Below, in pieces: positions 8,262 to 15,820 of a stretch of 64,000 bases of DNA. Source of the DNA: Vibrio sonorensis (GTDB lineage Bacteria > Pseudomonadota > Gammaproteobacteria > Enterobacterales > Vibrionaceae); the NCBI RefSeq assembly GCF_001854765.1, contig NZ_LJJE01000002.1, positions 344,672-408,671 on the forward strand, read 5' to 3'. The translations under genes were made by a program, and so were the position numbers. The notes below the pieces were generated by a model, which made no database searches, had not been told where the DNA came from, and saw only the letters and a list, made by a program, of their open reading frames with translations. Within the stretch, counting starts at the first letter, position 1, and each line of letters begins with the position of its first letter.

Positions 8262-8785
8262 AACCCTTGGTAGGGAGCCTGATTGTCTCCCTGCCTACTT
8301 GTCTTATTTTTCTTTGCCAGTACTGCCTAAATACCGTTTTGGTGTTCCATTCTCTGCTTTTTTTACGCTTTATTATTCAGTGTTAATCTAAATAAAACCT
8401 TGGTTTCTCTATGGGTTTTGGCTGCTTTTTTAGATCTCATTGGTAAAAATCGTTTATTTTTAGTTTTGATTAAAAATTAATACTTTCAATGGTTTGGTCT
8501 GTTTTGTGGGGTGGGAAAAGAGAACTTTAAGTCAGTGATCTTCTCTTTATGAGATTTATTCATGTTCAATGTGAGTCATTACCATTTTTGTTCATGTGCG
8601 TATCTGCGTATAAAAAACTTACTGCTCTTATTTACAGAAAACATGACAGTCGAAATTAAGAGTGCCAAAGGCACCAAAAGAAAGACTGCAAATTAGAACT
8701 CTGGGCCAATCTCAACAAACTCAACTCGCCTAGAAAGAGCAGAAAAGTTCAGCTTTCATCTAAGGAAATAGGATACCAGATCACC
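8262..8785. other. Long A+T-rich leader region of mesX
   Basis: About 520 bp with no convincing reading frame. It contains a weak GGGAG/CTCCC hairpin near 8275-8310 after the winged-helix gene, a GTGCC-AAA-GGCAC hairpin near 8660, and a possible MetR half-palindrome listed separately. No MetJ-box array and no S-box, SAM-II or B12 riboswitch consensus was found. Confidence 0.4.
8550..8562 (+). promoter_or_regulatory. Possible MetR-type site upstream of mesX
   Basis: TGAGATTTATTCA differs by one base from the MetR consensus TGAA-N5-TTCA. It lies 224 bp before mesX, which is further than usual. Activation of a methionine synthase by MetR would make sense, but one short degenerate match is weak evidence. 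Confidence 0.25.
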
Positions 8786-9760
8786 ATGAGTAAAGATTTT
8801 ACCTATGCTATCAAGCGAATTAGTTTCGACGAAAACTACCAACCGGCAGATAACACGCGTATTACCACTAACTTTGCCAATTTAGCGCGGGGCGACAGCC
8901 GCCAAGAAAACTTGCGCAACGCTTTAAAGATGATCGACAACAGCTTTAATGCTCTAGCGCATTGGGACAACCCAAATGGCGATCGTTACTCGGTTGAACT
9001 GGAAATCGTATCCGTAGATATCAATATTGAAGGAGAAGAGCATTTTCCGACAATCGAAATTCTGAAAACCAATATCCTCGACAGCAAAACGAATCAACGC
9101 ATTGAAGGTATCGTCGGCAATAACTTCTCGTCTTATGTTCGCGATTACGACTTTAGTGTTTTACTGCTCGACCACAACAAAGATAAGCCGCAGTTTACTA
9201 TTCCGGACAACTTTGGCGATCTACATGGAAAAATCTTTAAGCACTTTGTTCGCTCAGAGGCTTATAAGCAAAACTTTGCAAAGCCCCCCGTTATCTGCCT
9301 GAGCGTTTCTGATAACAAAACTTATCACCGCACTGAAAACCAGCATCCAGTATTGGGAGTGGAGTACCTTCCAAATGACTCTTCGCTTACCGAGAAGTAC
9401 TTCCAGAAGATGGGTTTGCAGGTGCGTTACTTTATGCCGCCAAACAGTGTTGCACCTCTGGCTTTCTACTTCTTTGGTGATTTGCTAAATGACTATACTA
9501 GCCTTGAGCTAATTAGCACCATCAGCACGATGGAAACCTTCCAAAAGATCTACCGACCAGAAATATACAATGCGAACGCGGCTGCAGGTAAACGCTACCA
9601 GCCAAACTTGAACAACTCAGATCACTCGCTGACTCAAATTGTGTATGACCGTGAAGAGCGTAGCCTTCTTGCTAAAGAACAAGGCAAGTTTGCACAAGAG
9701 CACTTTATTAAGCCATACCAGAATATTCTTGAGCAGTGGTCTGCAAGTTACGTTCAATAA
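8786..9760 (+). CDS. mesX: MesX, DUF1852 partner of methionine synthase MesD
   Basis: DUF1852 protein of 324 residues. Published work on folate-independent methionine synthases (Price and colleagues) showed that the MesD family needs a DUF1852 protein and oxygen for activity in vivo; the chemistry of DUF1852 and the methyl donor were unresolved there. No signal peptide or membrane segment is visible. Conserved-looking motifs include NALAHWDNPNGDRYSVELE near residue 52 and HPVLGVEYLPND near 190. The gene is followed after 23 bp by mesD, the arrangement expected of the pair. AGGA 12 bases before the ATG is a somewhat distant ribosome-binding site. Confidence 0.88.
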   Translation: MSKDFTYAIKRISFDENYQPADNTRITTNFANLARGDSRQENLRNALKMIDNSFNALAHWDNPNGDRYSVELEIVSVDINIEGEEHFPTIEILKTNILDSKTNQRIEGIVGNNFSSYVRDYDFSVLLLDHNKDKPQFTIPDNFGDLHGKIFKHFVRSEAYKQNFAKPPVICLSVSDNKTYHRTENQHPVLGVEYLPNDSSLTEKYFQKMGLQVRYFMPPNSVAPLAFYFFGDLLNDYTSLELISTISTMETFQKIYRPEIYNANAAAGKRYQPNLNNSDHSLTQIVYDREERSLLAKEQGKFAQEHFIKPYQNILEQWSASYVQ

Positions 9761-9783
9761 ATTATTAGCAAGGTAGCATTATT

Positions 9784-10812
9784 ATGAAAAAGTTATTACC
9801 AACCTCAACGGCTGGTAGTTTGCCAAAACCTACGTGGCTGGCACAACCAGAGCAATTATGGTCCCCTTGGAAATTGGAAGATGAAGAGCTGGTGGCGGGC
9901 AAACTTGACGCTTTGCGCCTATCGCTTTTTGACCAACAACAGTCAGGTGTGGATATCGTTAGCGATGGAGAGCAAACTCGTCAGCACTTTGTGACGACCT
10001 TTATCGAACACCTAAGTGGTGTGGATTTTGAAAACAGAAAAACCGTTAAAATCCGCAACCGCTATGACGCTAGCGTGCCAACTGTTGTTGGCCCTGTTAG
10101 CCGTCAAAAGCCGGTGTTTGTCGAAGACGCTAAGTTTCTACGTCAGCAAACGGATAAGCCCATTAAATGGGCACTGCCGGGGCCGATGACCATGATAGAC
10201 ACCCTCTATGATGATCACTATAAAAGCCGCGAAAAACTGGCGTGGGAGTTCGCAAAAATTCTTAACCAAGAAGCGAAAGAGCTAGAAGCGGCAGGTGTGG
10301 ATATCATTCAGTTTGATGAACCCGCTTTTAACGTGTTTTTTGATGATGTGAACGAGTGGGGTATTGCTTGCCTAGAGAGAGCGATTGAAGGGCTAAAATG
10401 CGAAACTGCTGTACATATCTGCTATGGCTACGGGATCAAAGCCAACACCGATTGGAAGAAAACCTTGGGTTCAGAGTGGAGACAGTACGAAGAGGTGTTT
10501 CCAAAGCTGCAACAGTCCAATATCGATATTATCTCGCTGGAGTGTCATAACTCTCGCGTTCCTATTGAGTTGCTTGAGCTTATCCGAGGTAAGAAGGTGA
10601 TGGTTGGCGCGATTGATGTGGCTACCGACAATATCGAGACACCTGAAGAAGTGGCGAATACCCTGCGCGAAGCACTTAAATATGTTGATGCAGACAAGCT
10701 TTACCCTTGTACAAACTGCGGTATGGCTCCGCTTTCTCATGAGGTAGCAAGAGGTAAGCTCAACGCGCTTAGTGAAGGTGCAGAAATTATCCGAAGAGAA
10801 CTTTCGAACTAG
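9784..10812 (+). CDS. mesD: Core (folate-independent) methionine synthase MesD
   Basis: Methylates homocysteine to methionine. At 342 residues it corresponds only to the C-terminal catalytic barrel of MetE and lacks the folate-binding N-terminal barrel. Zinc ligands of the MetE family are visible: the HxC of AVHICYG, the Glu of SLECHNSR and the Cys of TNCGMAP. The homocysteine-site segment VSDGEQTR is also present. Family knowledge: MesD needs neither methyl-folate nor cobalamin but does need DUF1852 and oxygen, and its partner gene is directly upstream. Together they form a two-gene operon ended by the hairpin at 10906. Confidence 0.88.
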   Translation: MKKLLPTSTAGSLPKPTWLAQPEQLWSPWKLEDEELVAGKLDALRLSLFDQQQSGVDIVSDGEQTRQHFVTTFIEHLSGVDFENRKTVKIRNRYDASVPTVVGPVSRQKPVFVEDAKFLRQQTDKPIKWALPGPMTMIDTLYDDHYKSREKLAWEFAKILNQEAKELEAAGVDIIQFDEPAFNVFFDDVNEWGIACLERAIEGLKCETAVHICYGYGIKANTDWKKTLGSEWRQYEEVFPKLQQSNIDIISLECHNSRVPIELLELIRGKKVMVGAIDVATDNIETPEEVANTLREALKYVDADKLYPCTNCGMAPLSHEVARGKLNALSEGAEIIRRELSN

Positions 10813-10905
10813 CTAGAACGCGTCAGATTGGCTAGAACTCAAATCACTTTGTTCTATCGGTGTTGAGACGAATAGATACAGAGAGATGCAACGGCTTAAA
10901 CAACA

Positions 10906-10942
10906 GGCTAAGCAAGCACAGAGCTCGCTTAGCCTTTTCTTT
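10906..10942 (+). terminator. Terminator of the mesX-mesD operon
   Basis: GGCTAAGC (10906-10913) pairs perfectly with GCTTAGCC (10927-10934), followed by TTTTCTTTT. It ends at the convergent stop codon of the acyltransferase gene. Confidence 0.8.
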
Positions 10943-11964
10943 TATCGGAACAACCATTTTTTTAAGGGGGTTCTTTCGATAAGTGCGATAAACAGTAGGG
11001 TGGTCAGCGTTGTTCCACCAAATTGCAATAAATCGCGCATGGCGTACTTGGCTCCAATCAATACCTCAATGTTCATCATGTAGATAAGGAAGATCATGTG
11101 GACCACATAGATAGCTAGAACACGTCTGCCGAGATAGTGAATGACTCTGTTGTTCCCAAAATCAGGGTAGTTGAGCAATAGTAAAAACAACCCAGTTGCC
11201 CACAGCGCAGTGCCAAACAGATAGTCGTTGACGTTAAATGCTGCGCCATGCGTGAACAAGAAGTAGGCTTCAGACATATGAGCAAGTAGGCCTATCACCA
11301 TCATAATAAAAGCGGTAGACGGTTTAACCATGAAGGAGTTTTGGCGGATCAAATAGCCAAGTGAAACCAATAAGGTCGAGAAAAACGGCCCGTTACGAGT
11401 AAAGAAAGGTGAAGGTAAGTCAGTGAGCACCACATAACTTCCCGCCAATACCCCATAGAGATAAAGAGCTATCGCAACAGGCAGCAGTAAGCGAGCCTGT
11501 TTAAAGTGATCAAGTAGAGCGATGATCGCCACTGCCATAACCAAAGCTGGTAGGAACCACAAATAATCAAGGCCACCTTGAACTAAGGTATTAGCGAGAC
11601 TTTGGCTTAGGTAGTTGAAAAAGCCTTGGCGCTCGGCAAGGTAACCATGCTCTAGAAGTACATCTCCACGGAACGGAAGGATCAAGCAAATGATGCTCCA
11701 TACCACCCAGACCCTAAGAAGAGGCTTAGCGTAGGATGTTAACCCGCTTAAAGGATGTGAAGCCAGTTTGGGTTTTACAAAGTAGCCAGCCAACAAGAAG
11801 AACAGTGGTACGCCAAAACGCGTTAACTGATTGAAGATGTTTCCCACCCAAGGCTCATCGTTGTATAGGGGGTAGGAGTTAAACAATCCAGCATGTAAAG
11901 CCAGAACGGCAAAAATAGCCAAGACCCGACCAAATTCGAGACTACTGATAATTTTCTTATTCAT
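10942..11964 (-). CDS. Membrane acyltransferase, acyltransferase-3 family
   Basis: Inner-membrane protein of 340 residues with about ten hydrophobic segments. The N terminus SLEFGRVLAIFAVLALHAGLF carries the family's R-x(n)-H core, and FGVPLFFLLAGYF is the typical second-helix motif. Members O-acetylate or otherwise acylate exopolysaccharide, lipopolysaccharide or small molecules; the substrate cannot be read here. GAGGTAG lies 5 bases before the ATG. It is monocistronic and convergent with mesD, with no polysaccharide genes nearby to suggest a pathway. Confidence 0.85.
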   Translation of the reverse strand: MNKKIISSLEFGRVLAIFAVLALHAGLFNSYPLYNDEPWVGNIFNQLTRFGVPLFFLLAGYFVKPKLASHPLSGLTSYAKPLLRVWVVWSIICLILPFRGDVLLEHGYLAERQGFFNYLSQSLANTLVQGGLDYLWFLPALVMAVAIIALLDHFKQARLLLPVAIALYLYGVLAGSYVVLTDLPSPFFTRNGPFFSTLLVSLGYLIRQNSFMVKPSTAFIMMVIGLLAHMSEAYFLFTHGAAFNVNDYLFGTALWATGLFLLLLNYPDFGNNRVIHYLGRRVLAIYVVHMIFLIYMMNIEVLIGAKYAMRDLLQFGGTTLTTLLFIALIERTPLKKWLFR

Positions 11965-12108
11965 TTCTACCTCAAGTGTTTGAAATGTAATAAGAAACTA
12001 ACAAAATGTAATTATTTGAAACTGTTTTAGATCAAAGGAATGTGTTAATGGGAGTTTTTTGGTTTCTGATTAAAATGTCATTAAATTCAGTTGTTTAGTG
12101 TTTTGTTT

Positions 12109-12150
12109 GAGGAGATGAAAGAGGAGATGAAAGGGTCAGAGCCGTTTTAA
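12109..12150. repeat. Tandem 12-mer and left copy of an 18-bp flanking repeat
   Basis: GAGGAGATGAAA occurs twice in tandem (12109-12132) and runs into GGGTCAGAGCCGTTTTAA (12133-12150). The 18-mer recurs exactly at 13758, on the other side of the DUF4143 ATPase gene. See the finding on a possible small insertion unit. Confidence 0.7.
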
Positions 12151-12232
12151 TGAATACTTTGTTTAAATGATATGAGCCAAATATTGCCCATATCATGGAT
12201 TCTTCGGTATTAATGAGTATGTTCTTACTCAT

Positions 12233-13564
12233 TTAGCTTTTATCTAGATCTCTTAGGTGATCAAGTAAGTATTCAGTGTAGTAAAGTGGCATCACTATGT
12301 GCTCTTTCTTTGTTGCTGGAGAGCCTTGAGTGCCTGTAAGTTTGATCGTCTTGTGGGGCTTGCACTTTTCGATGTAAGACTGCAATGATTTTGCTCGGGT
12401 TCGCTTACCGCTCTTTACTTCTACAGGCACAATACGGCCTAGGTCATCAGCGATGATGAACTCTATCTCAGCCCTTGCGTCTCCCCAAGAGAAACTTGGT
12501 TCAATACCTAGTGCGGCGATTTCCTGTTGAACATAGTTTTCTGCGACATATCCCTTGTATTCATAGCCTTGCTGTTTGATTTCACGGTAACCCGTACCGA
12601 GCATATGGTTCAACAGGCCTACATCAAATAGAAATAATTTAACTGCATTTTCCTTCTGATAAGCAGCTAAAGGAGAACGAGGTTGTCCTTCAATAGGATG
12701 ATTCTTTAGCGCAAGTCGACACTTGTGAAGCCATGTGATCGCACTTTCATATTCAGTATATCGAGATTTGCGTTTGTGAACGCCTTTGAATTTGAACCGT
12801 TTAACGGAGTCATCGAATACCGAAGATAACTGGGCTGGGATGCTTCTAAATACAGACTCGATGAGTTGCGCATCTACTTTTCCAGAGTATTTTCCGAAAT
12901 CACGCATGTAGCCCTCAATTAAGTTTCGATGGACTTCAGAGACGGCTTCAATTCGGTCAATGATACTGAGTTGAGAGTTTGCGAACCATGAGTTTACGGC
13001 TTCAGGCATGCCGCCAACGAAGTAATAATCAGTTAGCAATTCGATTAACTTGGAATGAGCCGCAGAAGAACTCAGCTTTTGGTCAAACGCTTTTTGAAGA
13101 GCTTTCTCTCCAGATGCCCACAAAAACTCCCTGAAAGTCAGTGGCCTTAAGTTGTGCTGTTCAACTTTTCCAACAGGGAAGGAGGTGAGCAATCCAATAT
13201 TGGAACCACTTGCAGCAACATAAGCTTTGGGAGCCTTTTCTGCAAAGTATTTAAGTGCGGTAACCGCTCTAGGACACTCACCAATTTCATCTAAAATAAG
13301 TAGATCTGTAGATGGTTCGAAGGTTTGCCCTGTTAAGAGTTCAATATTGGTGATGATGTCATCAGGATTTAAAGATCCAGCAAAAGCTTCCATTAACTCA
13401 GGACTCTCTAAAAAATCGATCCTTAGGACATTTTCGAATGTACTACCTAATAGCTCCTGCAATAAGAATGTTTTGCCAGTTTGTCTAGCTCCGTCAATCA
13501 GTAGAGGCTTCCTGGTTGGCTTGCCTTTCCAGGTGAGTAGGTTTTCAAGCAATGTTCGTTTCAT
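12233..13564 (-). CDS. AAA ATPase with C-terminal DUF4143
   Basis: A 443-residue P-loop ATPase of the AAA_14/DUF4143 group. Walker A is GARQTGKTFLL near residue 25 and Walker B is LLILDEIGE near residue 105; the C-terminal part has the DUF4143 restriction-like core (AEIEFIIADDLGRIVPVEVKSGK, with D/E-E-x-K pattern). Function in bacteria is largely unknown; such genes are common accessory genes. AGGTGG precedes the ATG. It is flanked by an 18-bp direct repeat and preceded by an array of near-palindromes, both listed separately. It lies just outside the ssrA island. Confidence 0.85.
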   Translation of the reverse strand: MKRTLLENLLTWKGKPTRKPLLIDGARQTGKTFLLQELLGSTFENVLRIDFLESPELMEAFAGSLNPDDIITNIELLTGQTFEPSTDLLILDEIGECPRAVTALKYFAEKAPKAYVAASGSNIGLLTSFPVGKVEQHNLRPLTFREFLWASGEKALQKAFDQKLSSSAAHSKLIELLTDYYFVGGMPEAVNSWFANSQLSIIDRIEAVSEVHRNLIEGYMRDFGKYSGKVDAQLIESVFRSIPAQLSSVFDDSVKRFKFKGVHKRKSRYTEYESAITWLHKCRLALKNHPIEGQPRSPLAAYQKENAVKLFLFDVGLLNHMLGTGYREIKQQGYEYKGYVAENYVQQEIAALGIEPSFSWGDARAEIEFIIADDLGRIVPVEVKSGKRTRAKSLQSYIEKCKPHKTIKLTGTQGSPATKKEHIVMPLYYTEYLLDHLRDLDKS

Positions 13565-13607
13565 CTAGCCACCTTAGTGATAGCGATTTCATGTTCGATG
13601 CTTATTA

Positions 13608-13715
13608 CATAAAAATGCGCGACAAAATGCAAGATTAAACATTTTAATGCGCATAAAAATGTTTTGTTTTACATTTTAATGCGCGTAAAAGTGCATTTTG
13701 GTGTGCGCATGATTA
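13608..13715 (-). promoter_or_regulatory. Array of near-palindromic repeats upstream of the DUF4143 gene
   Basis: Three copies of a ~23-bp element with core ATGCGC flanked by A/T runs lie at 13608-13630, 13639-13661 and 13671-13693, a spacing of 31-32 bp; a fourth partial one follows to about 13715. The middle copy reads ACATTTTAATGCGCATAAAAA and is close to a palindrome. The array sits 44-150 bp upstream of the ATPase start, so it is probably an operator set. Confidence 0.6.
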
Positions 13716-13757
13716 TGTGGGGGAGCGAGGCACAGTAATGAGTATATTGAGTAATCA

Positions 13758-13790
13758 GGGTCAGAGCCGTTTTAACAGAGCCGTTTTAAC
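13758..13790. repeat. Right copy of the 18-bp repeat plus partial tandem copy
   Basis: GGGTCAGAGCCGTTTTAA (13758-13775) is followed directly by CAGAGCCGTTTTAAC (13776-13790). The first is identical to 12133-12150. Short GGGTCAGAGCC-type strings are often seen near REP-associated transposase genes, but no such gene is present. Confidence 0.7.
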
Positions 13791-13800
13791 AATTGAAGCC

Positions 13801-13833
13801 AAAACAAAAAGGCCCAACTCGGTGAGTTGGGCC
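13801..13833 (-). terminator. Displaced original terminator of ssrA
   Basis: GGCCCAACTC, loop, GAGTTGGGCC (13811-13833), with a T-rich tail on the minus strand. It abuts the left copy of the ssrA 3' end outside the island and is therefore most likely the chromosome's own ssrA terminator, now 9 kb away from the gene. Confidence 0.75.
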
Positions 13834-13865
13834 TTTCCAAACGTTTGGTGGAGCTGGCGGGAGTT
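13832..13865. repeat. attL: left 34-bp copy of the ssrA 3' end
   Basis: Identical to 22980-23013, including the string TGGTGGAGCTGGCGGGAGTT, the reverse complement of the tmRNA 3' terminus. Identity stops right after that string, where tmRNA continues with GAACCC but this copy continues with ACCACC. Confidence 0.9.
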
Positions 13866-14050
13866 ACCACCAAAACCATAATATTCAATCACTTAGTTGT
13901 AATTGTAGGTCGTTGAAAAGGTACTTTAGTACCGTGTCTTAGGGCACTACTTTACCGGTATTGTAACGCTATGGAAAGAATCTACTAAATGAAAATGTTG
14001 GACGTCAGTTCAACTCCCTATATGGGAGATGAACCGACAGCAGTTGTATA

Positions 14051-14968
14051 TTATTGAGCGAAGGGGAGGGTACTTGTCAGACGTTCAATTGACTTGGTCT
14101 GGTGAGGGGATAAATGATGACACCTGAGCTCTGTAAGGGACTTTCTTATTCTATTTTCCTGTCGGTGTTTTTGTCTTAGATTCTCTTCTATGCTTGCTGT
14201 AAACCACTTCTCTACCTGACTTTGTAGGGTATTAAGTAACTTTACTGTTTCGTGAGCTTTTTTGGCTTCTTGTTGTTGATATCGCCATTCTTCTAGGCGG
14301 CGTCCACGAGCAGGTGTGTGAGGCACATATAATTTATGATCTATGCAACAGTGTTTGAGGATGGCGGCATTAAAGGAAGTCTTGATCAGTTTGGTGGATT
14401 GCTTTCTTTGTATATCTTTTAATATGCGGTTGGCGACAACTTTGCCAATCATTAAGTGAACATGATCCCCAGCCCCAAGCTTGCCCATTTGAGGTTGTTG
14501 ATGAAGAACGGCTCGAACTAAATATTTAAACTCGGCTAGCTCTTGCTCGTTTAGGTTTAACTGTTCAGAGAGTGCTTTACAGCAGTCGTTTAAGACTAGT
14601 TTCCATTGTTCCACACTCGGACGTATACCTCGAGGAAGAGTAAGGCAAAACTCAACGGCGTAACTGGAAAGAGGTCTCCCCCGTCTCCTATGTGAAATTT
14701 GATTTGCTCTAAACTGCTCTCCTTTTAGAGCTATTCTTTGTGAGGTTTTTGGGGAGCCTATGAGTTCTATGATGCACTCTGTATCTTTATGATTTTTGTG
14801 AGTGGTAGAAGTTAAGTAGACTTCTCTAGTCATGACGCCGAAGGCAGCGTTTTTTACCGATTGTGTTGTCACCGTCCAGTTTTTCAACATGTTTTCTTGA
14901 AGGGTAGATCTTTGTAAAACAAATAGTAAGTCAATGTTTGTGGATGCCTGTGGTTCCAGATAGGACAA
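14051..14968 (-). CDS. HUH-like protein, possible relaxase or replication initiator
   Basis: No family is recognised with certainty. The 305-residue basic product contains a beta strand AVEFCLTLP, a helix, then GAGDHVHLMIGKVV near residue 165; His-x-His flanked by hydrophobic residues is the HUH signature of rolling-circle replication and mobilisation endonucleases. Candidate catalytic tyrosines are in HKLYVPHTP and WRYQQQ. The C-terminal third is rich in Lys, Arg, Glu and Gln and may be helical. The TTG at 14968 is used as the start but has no good ribosome-binding site; ATG at 14890 is an alternative. It is transcribed divergently from the gene at 15048, on the attL side of the island. A mobilisation role is inferred only. 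Confidence 0.5.
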   Translation of the reverse strand: MSYLEPQASTNIDLLFVLQRSTLQENMLKNWTVTTQSVKNAAFGVMTREVYLTSTTHKNHKDTECIIELIGSPKTSQRIALKGEQFRANQISHRRRGRPLSSYAVEFCLTLPRGIRPSVEQWKLVLNDCCKALSEQLNLNEQELAEFKYLVRAVLHQQPQMGKLGAGDHVHLMIGKVVANRILKDIQRKQSTKLIKTSFNAAILKHCCIDHKLYVPHTPARGRRLEEWRYQQQEAKKAHETVKLLNTLQSQVEKWFTASIEENLRQKHRQENRIRKSLTELRCHHLSPHQTKSIERLTSTLPFAQ

Positions 14969-15047
14969 TTGCTTCGCTTTGTGCCTCTGGTAAGAGTGGG
15001 CACCCCTCTTAACTCCCCATTAAAAAATATGTATGTTTAAAGAAAAC

Positions 15048-15550
15048 ATGACAGATAAACATACCCCACTTGCAGATGCTCTAGCGAAAGCGATTCAGAT
15101 AGATACAGTAAACAACGTAAGGAAAGAGGTTGAGCGAATAGTTGTAGAAAAATGTATGAGTCGAGGGTTTATTTCAAAGCAAGATGAGGACAGCGCGAGC
15201 GCGAAGTACCAGTGGGTAAAAAAAGTTTTTCGTAACGATTATGAGGCATTGATGTTAAGGAGAAAGACTCCGCTAAAGGTAGGAAATATGTCAGACCTAT
15301 CATCGTTTAATGATGAACTAGATTACATCGCAGAACAGGTTATAGATAGCATGGCGCAAAGGCTATTACTTAATCAAATCTTTCTCGCAATGGTATAGCT
15401 CATATTGACCTAATCGAATTGGATGCATTTGTCCCATTATTTAGGTATGTGTATTCCGAAAAGCTGACTTGCCAACGGCGGTTTTTTAAAGATTGGCGAA
15501 CGGAATTCTCAACTAACGTACGAAAGACTGATAATCCTCGAAAAGCTTGA
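15048..15550 (+). pseudogene. Unknown island protein, apparently frameshifted
   Basis: The frame from 15048 (MTDKHTPLADALAKA) stops at 15398, but the +1 frame is open from about 15380 to the TGA at 15548-15550 and reads as protein (SRNGIAHIDLIELDAFVPLF, then FFKDWRTEF). Adding one base in AATCAAATC (15373-15381) would join the two into about 167 residues. An upstream ATG at 15033 is possible. The product is charged and probably helical with no motif I recognise. Unlike the other breaks in this window this one is at an A run, so the correction is less certain. Confidence 0.45.
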
Positions 15551-15820
15551 GAATGGTTATGATCTGATATTAATCAGTTAGAACTCAATTTGTCAGCTTC
15601 GTTTCGTCGAAGAGACTAGACCTTACGGGTAGCCCTAAATCGGTGTTAGTTTGTTATTTTTTCGAGGATGTATTCGGCATCACTATCTGCGCTGATGACA
15701 CTATCGCACAAATAGAAGACATCTAACACTAGTGATAGTAAACCTCGAAACAAAAAAAGACATAATGCAAACTTCTGATACTATAGTTGGAAATAACCAA
15801 TTGTTAGATATGAGGTTTGT

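Noticed and set aside
8262..8785. MetJ boxes or a SAM/B12 riboswitch upstream of mesX
   Set aside because: No AGACGTCT-type repeats and no aptamer consensus could be found.
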